A model generated the notes under the pieces. That model ran no database searches and had not been told where the DNA came from. It was given only the letters and a program-made list of their open reading frames with translations. A stretch of 64,000 nt of DNA, from contig JAPWGK010000007.1 in NCBI GenBank assembly GCA_029641185.1, positions 868,001 to 932,000 of the forward strand, read 5' to 3'. The DNA is from Pseudofabraea citricarpa. Lineage: Eukaryota; Ascomycota; Leotiomycetes; Helotiales; Dermateaceae. Shown piece after piece: positions 48,001-59,792 of the stretch; position 1 is the first letter of the stretch; every line of letters begins with the position of its first letter. The translations under genes and the position numbers were made by a program.

Positions 48001-49147
48001 CTACCGCTTTCTTTCCCTAACTTTCCACTTCACTCCGTTCTTGTTGACTCCTCCCACTGTAGTTGTTTTCGCCATTCTCGCTCTCTGCATCTCCAACTGC
48101 TCTTCTGCCTGAGTCAGAACTTTCAGCTTCTCCTTTGCTGCGTCCAGCTGGTAGGCCAACTTATCTGCCTCTTTCTGCTGCATCCTCCTGAAATCTCTAG
48201 CTTGGATCTGCTCTTTTGACAGCGGTGCGCGTGCTACTTTCACTTGCTCCTCCTCCTCGTCATCCTCACCGAAATCGTCCTCGTCCTCATCCTCTTCATC
48301 ATCCTCGTCTGCTTCCATATCTACCCCACTCCACATCTTCTCCATCTGCTCTTCCTCGTCATCGGCGAATACAATCTTCTTGCCGTTGCCTTTAATCCCC
48401 ATTACTCTTTGCTCCAACGCCCTGACCTCCTTCATAGCTTTGTTTCTTTCGGTCCGTATGTATCCCATATCTTGAGTCTTCGCTAGCCTGACGGCTTCTT
48501 GGGTCATTGCTTTATGGCCTGGGGTATCGTTGTGGGGCATCGCCCTCTTTTTCCGTCGCTCGACTGCTGAAGTGGCCGCATTCTTGCCCTTCGACATCAT
48601 ACCAAAGTAGAACTCATCGGGATTCTTCTCGCCTGCTAGCTTGCGTAGGGACTTGAGCTTGGTCTTCTTGGCATTGAAATCTTTCGCGCGTGCAGAGTAA
48701 TCCTGTGAGAGTCAGTACTGTGAAAAGTATTTTGGTGCTAGCCTAAAATCTATGGATTTTGTATGGCGAAAGTAGCGGCGCTTGAAAATCTGCCAGGGCG
48801 TCTGTTGAGATATTATGCTTAGGTAGACATTTTCTTGGTTACCCTAGAAGTAATGCCAATCAAAGCCTTCCTCCATGGGATTTTCTCGCAGAAAAAAAAC
48901 CAGAAGAGTGTTCAGACACTTGAGCAATACTCGGGATCCAGAGAACATACTCTCCCAGGTGGAGTGCAACTCTGGTCTCTGCGCTCGCAAAGGCAGCGGA
49001 ACCATGACCTTGAGACCGCCAGATTTTATTCAATTGAGAAATATTGCTTACCTTGTGTTTCTCTAATAAGCCCCATTTCGCTCGCTCTTCTGGCTGTGCT
49101 CTCTCTCTATGATTACGCCTTTGGACGGCATTTCGCATGGACGACAT
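48001..49147 (-). CDS. utp11: U3 snoRNP-associated protein UTP11
   Basis: Component of the small-subunit processome needed for 18S rRNA maturation, nucleolar. Two exons, 49147-49052 and 48702-48001, give 265 aa. Exon 1 encodes the conserved N-terminus (MSSMRNAVQRRNHRERAQPE, WGLLEKHK). Exon 2 continues with DYSARAKDFNAKKTKLKSLR, NPDEFYFGMM and KTQDMGYIRTERNKAMKEV, all family hallmarks. An acidic run of Asp/Glu lies at about residues 165-185, and the C-terminus is basic (GVKWKVRERKR). The intron is 349 nt, long for this genome (GTAAGC donor, TACTGAC branch, CACAG acceptor). The gene is divergent from the CMC1-like gene, with about 310 bp between the start codons. Confidence 0.92.
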
Positions 49148-49457
49148 ATTGGGCAACAAAATAGGCGTGACAATGTTAGAGAATATTCAAGTGTATTCTG
49201 CGGGGTGTTTCCAAGGTGCACGGGTTGGGTGGTGGGGAGAAGTTGTCAGGGTGCGAGATAGATAGACATGGAGGAGCAATAATTTTCGCAGATTGAGCTC
49301 AGCCTTGCGAAAGCGGCTCGGAAAAACATCGCCTGGCGCTAGTGCGGATCAGGAGAGCTTCGATATGGACGGTAATTTATGATGCGATTCTACGAGGACG
49401 ACAGCTCGAACCGCATTATATTAAAATCGTCCACGTCTCCGGCAAGCATTGGGATTT

Positions 49458-50010
49458 ATGGCAGTTATGGCACCTAAAACGCAACCGGTGGAAGATGATA
49501 TCCCACGCTTGCCCATGCCATCCCGAAACCCTCTGCCGCTCTCCTCTGCCCAAGAATCCGCCGTCCGAGAAGTCTACCATGCCCGCGTTCGGGCTCACTG
49601 CGCTGCTGAGATTAAACGTATGTCGATTGAGTCACTTCATATGTACTTGATACTAATCAATTGGCCATGCAGAATTCGCGGACTGTGCACTAGGGAAGAC
49701 ATTTTCGGTACCGTGGAAGTGCAGGCAGGAAAACCGGATCATGAATAACTGCATGATATCGCACGCTACTCAGGATGAACAAGACCGAGCGAGAGAAGAG
49801 TGGTTTGCATTACGACTGAAACGCCAAAGAGATCGGGAGTTGAAGGAGGAGAGGAAAAAAGAGCAAGAGAAGTTTCACAGGGAATGGTGGGGATTACCAC
49901 AGATTGATCGAGAAGGCGAGAAGGGTCGGGAGGTGATAAGGCGTGCAGAAAGAGTAGGAGGCTTTCCTAAGAGGGACGAGGATGCTCTGAGCAAAGACCG
50001 ACACAGGTGA
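49458..50010 (+). CDS. CMC1-like mitochondrial twin CX9C protein
   Basis: Small intermembrane-space protein of the Mia40 import pathway, probably in cytochrome c oxidase assembly like CMC1. Exons are 49458-49617 and 49673-50010 (donor GTATGT, TACTAAT branch, acceptor CAG), giving 165 aa; an in-frame ATG at 49467 is also possible. Splicing completes the first motif, HC-AAEIKQFAD-C, and the second reads C-RQENRIMNN-C; both have exactly nine residues between cysteines. FSVPWKC between them is typical. The N-terminus (PRLPMPSRNPLPLSSAQE) precedes the coiled-coil-helix domain. The C-terminal 90 residues are a charged, helical, Lys/Glu/Arg-rich extension (RERELKEERKKEQEKF-like). Divergent from UTP11. 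Confidence 0.85.
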
Positions 50011-50530
50011 CACTGGTCGAAGATGTGGGAGGGGACAAGACATTTCTGGCGTCTGGGTTCATTGCATGGTGTTATGATTTGGGCTTTTTTATTTGCACAC
50101 TTGGTGGTGTGTGTATGTAAGTGTATAATGTACTGATACGCCTTTCTAATCTCCGTTGCAGGTGCTGGCGTTTATGATGTGGGTGCAGAGGGTCTGGCCA
50201 AAGGTCATTTATTGCTGCCTAACGACGAGAACATATCCGTAGGACAGACTCTGGTATGACGGGCACAAGTATCTGGCCAGGCAGAAGCAAAATATCCATG
50301 ACCGAATGCATGGTTGTTTTTGTTGTCAGGGACGAATTTCGTTTCACCATATGTGGATTTCCAAAGGTTGCCGTAGTAGCATCTACATGGTATGGTCGAC
50401 GTGAAAGCTTGCGTTACCATATAACTTCAGTCGGAAGTGAATATTCACTCAAGTCAACATTCTCTTTCGTTCTTTAGCCTTCTAAAGTACAACATCTATT
50501 TCAATTGCTTTCCAGAGTTTTGGAATTTGA

Positions 50531-51670
50531 ATGCGCACTCTCCGTTTCCTCAACACAACAACCTACCATACAAAGTCACTTAACATGCTTTCTGAAGCTC
50601 GGGCTTCGGACCTATCTTCCGATATCAAAATGGAGTCTCACGAAAAGAGAGATGAAATTGACGTTGATTCCAAAGAGGTCAATAAAACACACATCTCGAA
50701 AATGGCACCAAATGAAAAAGTGGATGACAATCGGGGAGACGACGAGACTCAGAAAGCAACAGCAGCAATTGCCGAACAGACGTCCCAAAGAGAGCGCAAA
50801 AGAAAATTCGAAGATGATGCACACCCCAAGCAAGTATTGAAGCCAATTCAAGGTAATAACAAAAAAACGCGCTTACCATCGGGCTAGCCAGGAGAGCATA
50901 ACCCAGATTTTCCAACCTTTTCTTTTTCATCTCGGGCACGGGGCTGATTCTCTCCTTTTTCTTCCTGAGCAGACAAACAAGCAACGGCACACCCCTCGAT
51001 GAGCGACCCGCTTGCAGATGACGATAGCAGCCACCCGCTCCGCGTGCCCGAGACGGTGGGGGAGCTGATCTCAGTGCAGCGATCGGAAGGGAAAGGGTAC
51101 GGGGTATTCGCGCTGAAGGACGTGGCCATCGGCAGCCAAGTGCTGTGTGAAGCACCGCTCGTCAAGCTGATAGACGACGGCTCACGGGCAGATCCGCTGG
51201 ACAGGGCGGTGGAGGCGCTGTCGGCGGCGCGCAAGAAGGCCTACCAGAGCCTGCACAGCTACCGGCGCAACAAGAGCGAGTCGCTGAACCGCAGCATCCT
51301 GTACAGCAACGGCTTCGCCATCGGGGCCGTCGCCACGGGCGTCTTTGAGATGGCCTCGCGCATCAACCACTCGTGCGTCCCCAATACCGACTTCTCCTGG
51401 GACGCCGCTCAGGGCCGCATGGTCTACACTAATCGCTTCGAGCTGTTTGCCGGCGAGGAGATCACCATTGATTACGGCCATAGGAAGGGCCATCTCAAGA
51501 AGTATTATGGCTTTGAGTGTGATTGTGGCGGCTGTACGGACTGGGGCAGCGTGACTAGCAGTAGCGAGGATGGCGACGCGAAGGAGATGTTGGGTATGCC
51601 TAATATCGATGCATTGGTCATTGCGGATGGACCGGTGGATGATGTTCCTGTAGGAGAGAAAGCCGCTTGA
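50531..51670 (+). CDS. SET-domain protein
   Basis: Probable protein lysine methyltransferase-like protein; the substrate is unknown. Two exons, 50531-50852 and 50973-51670, are joined by a 120-nt intron (donor GTAATA, acceptor GCAG), giving up to 339 aa. ATG alternatives are 50582 and, without the first exon, 50999. The join is in frame and leads straight into the SET frame. Residues 1-105 are charged, disordered and end in a Lys/Arg-rich, nuclear-signal-like segment (RERKRKF). The SET core shows KGYGVFALKD, RINHSCVPNTDFSWD, GEEITIDYG and the post-SET CDCGGC. The SET insert is short. The second exon is markedly GC-richer (roughly 60% by eye) than the first and the flanks. It is tail-to-tail with the next gene. 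Confidence 0.8.
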
Positions 51671-51990
51671 GCATCCGGCGATGGCTCACCATGCCAGCTT
51701 GTTGGATAGGAAGAAGGCCGGGGCTTGTGTATGATAGGACGATGCAATTATGAAAGGCATCTGCAAGCAAAGATGTTTTTCTCTTATCAAAAAGAAAACT
51801 TGTCGCTTGTATTCAAAGATCAGCCAACCTCAAGTGGCTCGAGACTCAAATTAGAGAAAGCTTTGAATCAAGATTCGTCTTTGGTGTGTATGAAGAATAA
51901 CGTAAAGGAAGACATAGAACAAGCAAGGTGCCTATCTAACAGATTATCATTTGTACTCATTAGAATTTACTACCGGATGTAAGCTAAGAT

Positions 51991-54096
51991 TTAATCATCC
52001 GCAAAAACGCTCTGTCTATGTTGAGATTCCCAGCGCAAAAAGTCACCCAGGTCATGACCGAGATTGTACCCCATAGGAACCAGATCTTCATCTCTCCTGC
52101 TCGGACTCGGCACCACCAGGTCCAGCATAGGGCTGGGTGGGAGACTATCCGAACCGCCACTTAAACCTCCACCTCCATTCGTCGCTTCTTGGACCGGCCA
52201 AGATCTCAGCTTCAGCTTCAGCTCCGGGACTCTCTTCGCCTTTCGAAGAGGCCAGTATCTCTTCTCTTTGATCTGCGACAATTCATATGATGCTTCGACT
52301 TCGTACATGGTCTCGTGGCGTTCAGCTTCATACCAGTCATTATCTATCTTCTTCTTCGTCCGTCGTTTCTCGTCGGCTTCGCTTATGAGCTGGCCTGGGC
52401 CATCATATCCGAATCCATTCCACCACTCGCAGATCTCGTCGAGCATCTGCTCTTCAGCTTCCCAGTCCGTGTTAAGTTTCTCTTCACCATCCTCATCTAC
52501 GCCGCCTGCAATGGCCATTTGAAATGCAGTCCAGTCGAGATTCTCCTCGTCGGGAGTGGAACCTTTACGCTTGCGAGGAGGACGAGTGATCCGGACCGGG
52601 CCGTGGCGAAATAATGGTGCCGTTAAAGTATAATTCGTCGACGGCAATAATACACAATCTGATGTCAGTCTCAAGGTCGAAGCCTCAGGAATTGTCTCAA
52701 GGCTTGACGGCTTGCGACAGATGCTGCGGAGTCGAGGTGGGGATGGAAAGTTTAGGTCATTAAACATCATCCCAGGTTCCTCCAGTTCGGGTTCTTTATC
52801 TTTCATTTTATCCTTGATTTGATTAGATTGACGCAGATTACTCTTATCTGGAACTGGCGGTATAGACGGTGGGAGGATCGGCTCGGGAGAAGGGAGTAAC
52901 ATGGCTCGGGCGGCGTCAAGTCGCGAAGCGACGGCTTCTAAATGAAATGGCTCATTTTGTGTACCCTCTGATGCGGAGCTGCGGTTTGAATCAGAAGACA
53001 CTTTACTCTCGGTCTCTGGTTTGCTCTCTCCCCGCAGTCGCTGTATGCGATCAGGTGTTAGCATTTCGTCAACCTCAGTTCTGAACCGCTTGTTAAAAAC
53101 CTCCGCCATGTTCGACGTCATATCATTAAGCGTATGTCGCGCTGTTGATGTCGTTACAGGAGCTGGCGCAGTGCGACTCTGGCGAGTCAGTATGCTGGCT
53201 TTCTTTCTGGTGGATTTCTTTCTCTTCGCCTTAGAGAAGGTTGTCACCTTTGTGGAGTGGTTCTTGAGTGGAGATGGGGGTCTGTGATATTGCCGTTTCG
53301 AACCCTTGCGATTGATTGTTGTTGTTGTTGTTATTGTTCGTGTTGGATTTGAGACGCTCCCTATGTCATACCATCCTTGAGTTGCAGCTTTAGCATCTGC
53401 GAGAGCGGTTCCAACGGCTTGGAATGCTGCGTCCGTTTCTCGTATCAACTGCTCAACATTGTCTGCCACTCCCTCCATGTTCAAGTCAGCGATGCTTTTC
53501 ACACTTGGCGTCGGTGTAGAGTCGTCTTCGGCTGGTTCAATGGTAAGAGCTTGGAGAAGGTCAAAGGTTTCACCAGATGGAATCGTGTTTGCAGCTGCTT
53601 TCTGAGACTCGAATATGTACCTCTGGGAAGAATAGGCCGGCGATTTCGGAGGGCTTCCCGAGAAGATTAGTCGCCAGGTTTTCGCATCACTTCCTAGGGA
53701 TGTTGACGATTTTAATGGAGGAAGATAAAGGATATCTGGATTTGGCTGTCCAGGTCCAGTCTTGGACAAAGAATGTAGGTTACCAGCCACATCGGCCTCA
53801 CAATCAACATGGACTCCGCAATCGCAACTGCAGAGCGAGCTTGCCGAAGAGTGCGCACTCAAATCCGCTGGCGGTAGTGGACGAGGTCTTGTTACGTTGC
53901 TGCTGGTCCTCCGTAACATGAAAGCAAGCTCTTGGGATGGAGTTTGGGACGACCATGATTGCCTTTGCACCGACTTATGCGCTGATTTCTTATCCGGTTC
54001 TCGAGCATCTTGCGACTCTTCTTCCACCTTGTCTGAATTTCGATTTCCCTTACTAGACACAAGTTGCTTGAGTCGCCAACCAGTCCTCTGAAGCAT
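51991..54096 (-). CDS. hypothetical disordered protein
   Basis: A single exon of 701 aa. No family is recognised. Most of the chain is Ser/Pro/charged and low in hydrophobics. Notable segments are a cysteine patch CSCDCGVHVDC at about 93-103, a predicted helix near 215-240 (DNVEQLIRETDAAFQAVGTALADAK), Lys/Arg-rich stretches (KAKRKKSTRKKAS) that could direct nuclear import, and a more ordered C-terminal third with paired aromatic motifs (LDEICEWWNGFGYDGPGQLI, DWYEAERHETMYEVEASYELSQIKEKRYWPL). No membrane helix or signal peptide is present. Codon use and the long uninterrupted frame support a real gene. Role unknown. Confidence 0.75.
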   Translation of the reverse strand: MLQRTGWRLKQLVSSKGNRNSDKVEEESQDAREPDKKSAHKSVQRQSWSSQTPSQELAFMLRRTSSNVTRPRPLPPADLSAHSSASSLCSCDCGVHVDCEADVAGNLHSLSKTGPGQPNPDILYLPPLKSSTSLGSDAKTWRLIFSGSPPKSPAYSSQRYIFESQKAAANTIPSGETFDLLQALTIEPAEDDSTPTPSVKSIADLNMEGVADNVEQLIRETDAAFQAVGTALADAKAATQGWYDIGSVSNPTRTITTTTTINRKGSKRQYHRPPSPLKNHSTKVTTFSKAKRKKSTRKKASILTRQSRTAPAPVTTSTARHTLNDMTSNMAEVFNKRFRTEVDEMLTPDRIQRLRGESKPETESKVSSDSNRSSASEGTQNEPFHLEAVASRLDAARAMLLPSPEPILPPSIPPVPDKSNLRQSNQIKDKMKDKEPELEEPGMMFNDLNFPSPPRLRSICRKPSSLETIPEASTLRLTSDCVLLPSTNYTLTAPLFRHGPVRITRPPRKRKGSTPDEENLDWTAFQMAIAGGVDEDGEEKLNTDWEAEEQMLDEICEWWNGFGYDGPGQLISEADEKRRTKKKIDNDWYEAERHETMYEVEASYELSQIKEKRYWPLRKAKRVPELKLKLRSWPVQEATNGGGGLSGGSDSLPPSPMLDLVVPSPSRRDEDLVPMGYNLGHDLGDFLRWESQHRQSVFADD

Positions 54097-56306
54097 CGTG
54101 ATATTGATAAATCATTAGCGATAGTGCAAGGAGGCGAGTGCAGCGTGGAGGTTTTGACAGCTGTGGAAGTGGAACTCGCAGCAACGATGAATGCATACAC
54201 TTTATCACGGCGCAGGCAGACGTGAGACAAAATTTGTTAATAATGCCAAAAGAGATTGAAGAAGCACGAGGGAGAATATTGAAAACCCACCTGGGCCGGC
54301 ACAGATAGTGCTGGCAGCTCGTCACACTAACTGCGAGATCGTTGGAACAGATAGAGAGGCAGCCTCCAAGGCTCGTACATGGCGTCCGGATATCCATCGC
54401 AATTCGCGTGCTTGACACTGGCAGCACGGTAGCCTACTCCTGGGCATGGATGCGAAGTTGCACAAGAGTCCTCAAGATAGCCATTCTCTCGTAAACAAGC
54501 ATACAGGACCCTCGTTTTTTTAACAGCCCCAAAGGAACAATCAATGTACTGCCCACTTCTGCATTGTGCTTTGATTGGAGCAGTCAGCTCACTTCTGCAC
54601 TGAAGACGCAGGACCTGCATTCGTGTTTTCTAGTCGATACCTGGGCTGCAACAAATGTCGAAGGCAAGGTGAGGGCAAAATGAGCTATCAGATTCCCTCG
54701 ATACTCCAACCAGCAATACTTGGAAGAGAAGTCCGCAAGGCGAATCGATTAGAGGAAGACTGCAGTACACCCACCTTGCCTGCTGGCCGGCTCGCCATTG
54801 TGTGGCTCAGAGGAGGCAATTCGACGGGTAAGTGCATACATACTGCTCGTGACTCGTGAATAGTCGTACTAAATTTGGCTCCAACGGCATCATGCAGGCC
54901 CTCGCCAAACGTACAGCCCCCGCGACTGTACGCAGAGGTATTTGCATCATTGTATATTGTCTATTGCCATGACAGCGCCTTGGACGTGCTGACCGGGAGG
55001 CCGGTCGGCAGCTATGACCCATGGCGAGGAACGGCGCAGGAACAAGCCTGTTGACAAAGGAACAAAGTATGCGTGAAGACGGTACGGCAGAGATGATCCA
55101 AAATATGGTTGAAGTCGATCGCAGGCCAGGGTAGGTTGTGTTGGTCGGGGCTGAGGCTGGGGTAAAAGAGGGCCCCCAATCAATTGTCATCCATCCAGCA
55201 ATGATCGGTCCGCATCGGATCAGCGACAAGGTGCGGCAAACAATCGACCAGGGGTTATTCCATATTCACCGTACCGCGTGTATGTCAAAGACGAGCTCGG
55301 TCTCCTGGTTGAGGCTGGCAGTTGGCAGTTGGCAGTTGAGGATCGATGAGGAATCCGAAGGAGCTGGCGCGGTATGGATCTGTTGAAGGTCTCGGCAAGT
55401 TGTCTCCTCGACTATCGCACACGTGACTATTCAGTACAGTATCTCTCTATTTCTCTGGCAATAAATATAAATCGGCTAACGACACTGACCTCCTCACAAG
55501 ATACCTGTGCGACACATGGTTGGCTACCAATGTTAGCAAGACTAAACCATGTGATCGAAAGCGGAGCAGGACCCTCTCCTCTTACTCTTGCAAGCGACTT
55601 GCTTCCATCGTACATGACGATTGTGCTACGAGGACCTGCACGGCACATCCTGTTGAAGAAGTCAATCACATTGTGCCCTTACCACCACACCGACCTCGGT
55701 TACCAGAGGCGCAAAGGGCGGAGGGCGGAAGGCGGTAGTCTGACTTTCTCCAAGTGTGGTGTCAGGTTGATTCCGAGTACCAGAGTAATGGGTCCGGGTT
55801 TAATTCCGTTGAAACAACTTTGTACTTGTTGACGAATGTCTCCATCCATGACCAAGACACTGGAACCCAACCATGCCGTCAAGAGGGGATCACGTTGCCA
55901 CAGAGAAGACCTTGCTCATATCGAATGCCTTCATTGAAGAGAAGTATAATAAGGCCGTGATATCCTCCGACCAAATCTAGATCTAGACTAATAAATCTAG
56001 TTGAAACTTCTCCCTAAGACATTTGCTGCCTTCTTATCGCTCATCAACCGTGGGGTATAAGTGGAAATACATGCTCATATAAACAGAGTGGGCGGCAAGG
56101 GAAAAAAGAAAGCATCATCGAGCCACTGTTGTCAGGCGGTTTCAACCACTACAGCATTCGATTATTGACGGAAACTGCTCATGCACAAGCCATCTCGGTA
56201 CATGATGACTTGGGCGATCCTCCCACTGACTACAACTCCGAAGTGTAGAGCTGCTGCCCAATCCATGAATATCTCTCCACAGGTGCCGGGTTTCCATATT
56301 ATGTGT
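54097..56306. other. long intergenic region
   Basis: About 2.2 kb without a supportable gene. Open frames up to about 150 codons exist on both strands, but they lack domains, overlap each other, and have no consistent codon bias. No transposon remnants, RNA genes or inverted repeats were recognised by eye. Confidence 0.4.
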
Positions 56307-56600
56307 TCAGTGTGAAGTCTGCGGTAGAACTTGCAGCTCATCGTTACGTTTTCGTTCTTGCTGGGCAATCATAGGATCCACCATAGCTGCAGTCGTTGAC
56401 GTTTTGAGAAATGATGCACCCGCATGGGTTGGAGTATGTTTATAGGGTTTGTCTTTGGGCCAGGTAGACCGATCCATCTGCGCATCTCCCGGTCTTTTTG
56501 GACCTCTGAAAACTCGTAGTATCCGAGAGCATATTGTGCCGCGTTGTTGAGGCTTTTCTGCTGCCTCTTCCGAGGAACCCGGCAGAGGAAGACCTCTCAT
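56307..56600 (-). CDS. small hypothetical protein
   Basis: A 97-aa frame starting at an ATG at 56600; an upstream extension to 56720 is open but unlike protein. The stretch RVFRGPKRPGDAQMDRSTWPKDKPYKHTPTHAGASFLK is charged and proline-rich and looks under protein constraint rather than random, but I cannot name the family. There is no signal peptide, membrane helix or cysteine motif. It is isolated in a gene-poor stretch. It may be a short nuclear or cytosolic protein, or a chance frame. Confidence 0.4.
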   Translation of the reverse strand: MRGLPLPGSSEEAAEKPQQRGTICSRILRVFRGPKRPGDAQMDRSTWPKDKPYKHTPTHAGASFLKTSTTAAMVDPMIAQQERKRNDELQVLPQTSH

Positions 56601-58897
56601 TTTGACGGTAATGTAATGTGTATAACCACTAAGTGTTTGACTTGGAGGGATCTTTCTTGGTAACTGTTTGAGGGAGATCGGCAGTCTCCTTTCGATACTA
56701 TGTCGTGATGTCCCAGTCAAGAGGTTGAAGCCGAGGATATGGCGCCAGAGGAAAGAAGGGGTTGCTAATCAGATGAGCCAATGAGAAATTTCGAATTCCA
56801 GTATAAAGAGTACTGGAAGCTTTCGACAGATTTATTCTAGAAAGCGAAGAACAGAACAAAACAAACTTTTAAATCAGGGACGGTAGGGATAGCTTTCAGA
56901 TAAGTAGAATCAGACTCACCGCTGAAGATCCCTTCTAAAGCCTCAAGAACCTTAGATGGGTCCATTCACAGAATCATAGCCGAAGACGCGGCGAAGAGGG
57001 GGTGGGGGAAGGTCTGATATTCGCTAGTCTTGTAGCGAACCATCAACTGTATCAAAATGTAGGGATCGCCTATGCCTGTAGTTCTTAGAGTTTGAATTGG
57101 TCTTGAAAGTAGTGTCCCCATCATCAGCAAGCCACCTGTGAGACCCATGTCGAACGTAGTTCACACCCGCATTGATACCCGCTCGCTGGTACAATGAGCA
57201 TGGCGATAGGACTAGAAGCAGGACGTGATGCCACAATAGGACACGATCTCCATGTGGCAAAACGCAAAGGGTGCTCAGCTTTCCCGGAATGTGGACTTGA
57301 TGAGGCACGAGGGGGTCTGGGCTATTGGGTCCATAGGGCTCAGTACAGCACTGTGTCTGTGCTTCGAGCCAGAGTATACACTTGTATCTGAAGCAAGCCC
57401 AGACATGGGGCTAGACACGTACGTCAATCTGAGTAGTGAGCAGCCCAGTACAAAGACGCAAGACACTGAAGACAGCACCTGGGAGGAAATGTAATGAATG
57501 GTTTCTCAACAAGGAGCAAATCCCTTGGTCTCGTAGACCTTCCTACGGGATATCAAAACTCAAGCAAGGAGTGCTGGTCGGCAAAGATCCCTAAACGAGT
57601 CCGAGTTCTGTGAAGAATGCCCCAACTAGGAATACCTGGGCCAAGATGAGGAACATGGCTGAACATGCTAGCGGCGAAAGGCGTCGTGAGAGTCGTCGCG
57701 GCGGGGCTGACAATCCATCTATAGGCTTCCAAAAGCCATCAAGATAGAGCGTGACACAACGCCATCAAAGCCACAATCTGGATCTGGATCGAGTGTCTTG
57801 CTTCATGAAGCATCGCGGCTCCGACCAGTGCAAACTTCTGCAGTGAAGTCAGGAGCCTTTCTCTACTATCGAGTCATGCCCAACAATAGCCTTTGTTTTT
57901 GTAGCGCAGTTTTCTCATGTCTCTTTTTTTGTGAGGCGAGGTTGGACGGCTGGACGGGCTGGATGAGTGCGGGAGGAGAAGGTGGAGGTGGCACCACCAG
58001 TTGGTTGTGGTCGTGGTTGTGGTTGGTGTTGGTACGTTGGTGAGGCGATGCGATGATGGCTGACATAATACTCCGGCAGCTTGCCGAGACTCGTCGTGAT
58101 TTGCTGCAACCGCGCCATGCTACGAATCCTTCATGGCCGCGGGCAATCGAGGGAATTCAGCTCCTCCAACATCAATTTTTTGTCAGGGACCAGGGTGTCA
58201 GGCTGATGTTGAAACCCAGTCATTTATGGAGAAAAACAGCCCATTTTTCTCGTCATTCGTGGCTGAAAAGACTTGAGAAACAGTTCGTCGGTCTTCGTTT
58301 AGCGACGAGACTGATATCTCATTCTGATAGGCACTTGATAAATAACATACATCCTCGCTCATCAAATTACCACATCAGCGGAAGTGGTGACAGCCAGCGA
58401 ACACGATGACTGCAGTAACCACCAAGTTATCGTCTTGGGTTCTGGCGCATTCAAATGTCCCACTTTGCCAGAACCTGGCCGCTCCGTTGCGATTACTCTT
58501 CAAGTCGCCAGGCAAAATTGATCTTCATAGACCAAGTGGTTGATGCTGGCCATTTGCGCCGCGGTAGCCTGCTCATCCGCAATAGGTTTATTTGCTGTAG
58601 ACATGGACAAAGCATTTCAAAGCCTTCATAAGAGTGTCACAGGAGTTTTCCTCCATCCATCCTCATTGGCTCATTGGGGATTCCCTTTCCCACTGTTCTA
58701 GCATCGTCTCTAAAACTACCTATACATTAGAAATCGCGGGTATTGTGTTTGCAACTCCTGGGAAATCATGTTCCTCTCCTCAATCCTTTCCGGTGTTCCC
58801 GGTTGCTGCTCAGATTCTGTGTTTCCAACCCCTCGCCCCCTCACTCTTTTTGTTGCTCGGTGGCTACTTGAGTCGTAAGTGCTACAATCGAAGCAGC
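56601..58897. other. long intergenic region
   Basis: About 2.3 kb. Short open frames occur on both strands. None has a recognisable motif. A GT-rich patch (GGTTGTGGTCGTGGTTGTGG) lies at about 58003-58030. Nothing else can be supported. Confidence 0.4.
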
Positions 58898-59756
58898 TTA
58901 CGGTGTAATGTCAATGAACTCACTCCCACTAGAATGACGATAACTAGCCGCGTTCCAGCCTTTGATACTGAGATCCTCTTCAAGTTGGTCTCTCGCTTCT
59001 TTGTTGGCGATGCCTTGGAATGAGATCTTAGGTACAACCCAATCTGTGAATATAGTCTTCTCCTTCCGCACATCTTCCAGAATCCTCCATCTCCACAACG
59101 CAGTCATATCCAAATAATCAGGCACATCAACGTCATACAACTCAATGAACTTGGGTTCGTGTGGGCTTGTCTTGGTGATTTCCTCAAACACAAACACGAT
59201 CTCCTTCAAAGCTGTCAGACATCGGAGAATTCTCATCCACTGATGGCGACATTTCCTCCAGCTATTCATAGAGAAAGCGAGGTGTTGAATTGCAGGTAAT
59301 GCTAGCCAGTGTCAACCGGTCGAAGAAGAGATAGTCTTGTCTGATATTCATGCAAATCGAGCCTCTTGTGTTCCACCGCATGGTCGCGTTCAATAGGTCT
59401 CTCGGAAGATATGGCAGTTTCCTCTCATACACAATCATTCTTTGAGTAGGGATGTTGAAGACGCAATATGTGCGAATCATCTCCTCCCTAGCTTCGCGGT
59501 CGACATGCATGAGCCTTAGGACGACTGAGGGGTATGTGAGAAGACCTGATTGCGAGCCGGGCCATTGATATATGGTGTTCAGTGTCAGGATTCGTTCGCC
59601 AGGGATACAGAAGAACCAGATTCTCATTCGGAGCTCAAATGGTAGGAGGGGAAAGAGATGGAAGCAACCTCCGGAGCTACCAAGCATGGTGACGAATTGC
59701 CGGAGAAGGCCAGATGCATCCAAATCGGCTTCAACCGCCCAATGTAAGATGTTCAT
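58898..59756 (-). pseudogene. 2EXR-domain protein gene with apparent frameshift
   Basis: The first part (ATG at 59756, or 59686) encodes the fungal 2EXR signature FPLLPFELRMRIW, then LTYPSVVLRLMHVDREAREE and NIRQDYLFFDRL. The frame then ends at 59262. The neighbouring frame, open only below about 59312, continues with family-like text (LPAIQHLAFSMNSWRKC, then LTALKEIVFVFEE and WRILEDVR) to the stop at 58898. A +1 shift within about 59265-59311 is therefore needed. A 55-nt intron (GTTGAC to AATAG) would also restore frame, but its donor is poor and it would delete the family-like IQHLAFS. An indel in this strain, a sequencing error or a decaying gene are the options. About 280 residues if joined. 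2EXR proteins have no settled function. Confidence 0.6.
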
Positions 59757-59792
59757 GGAAGAAACGAGGAAATAATCACACACATCTAGCAC

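Noticed and set aside
48703..49051. snoRNA inside the UTP11 intron
   Set aside because: No convincing C/D or H/ACA boxes were found by eye; kept only as a question about intron length.
54575..54859. Possible Zn2Cys6-like CNKCRRQGEGK frame
   Set aside because: It has only two cysteines in the right spacing, no continuation of the six-Cys pattern, and no downstream regulator domain.
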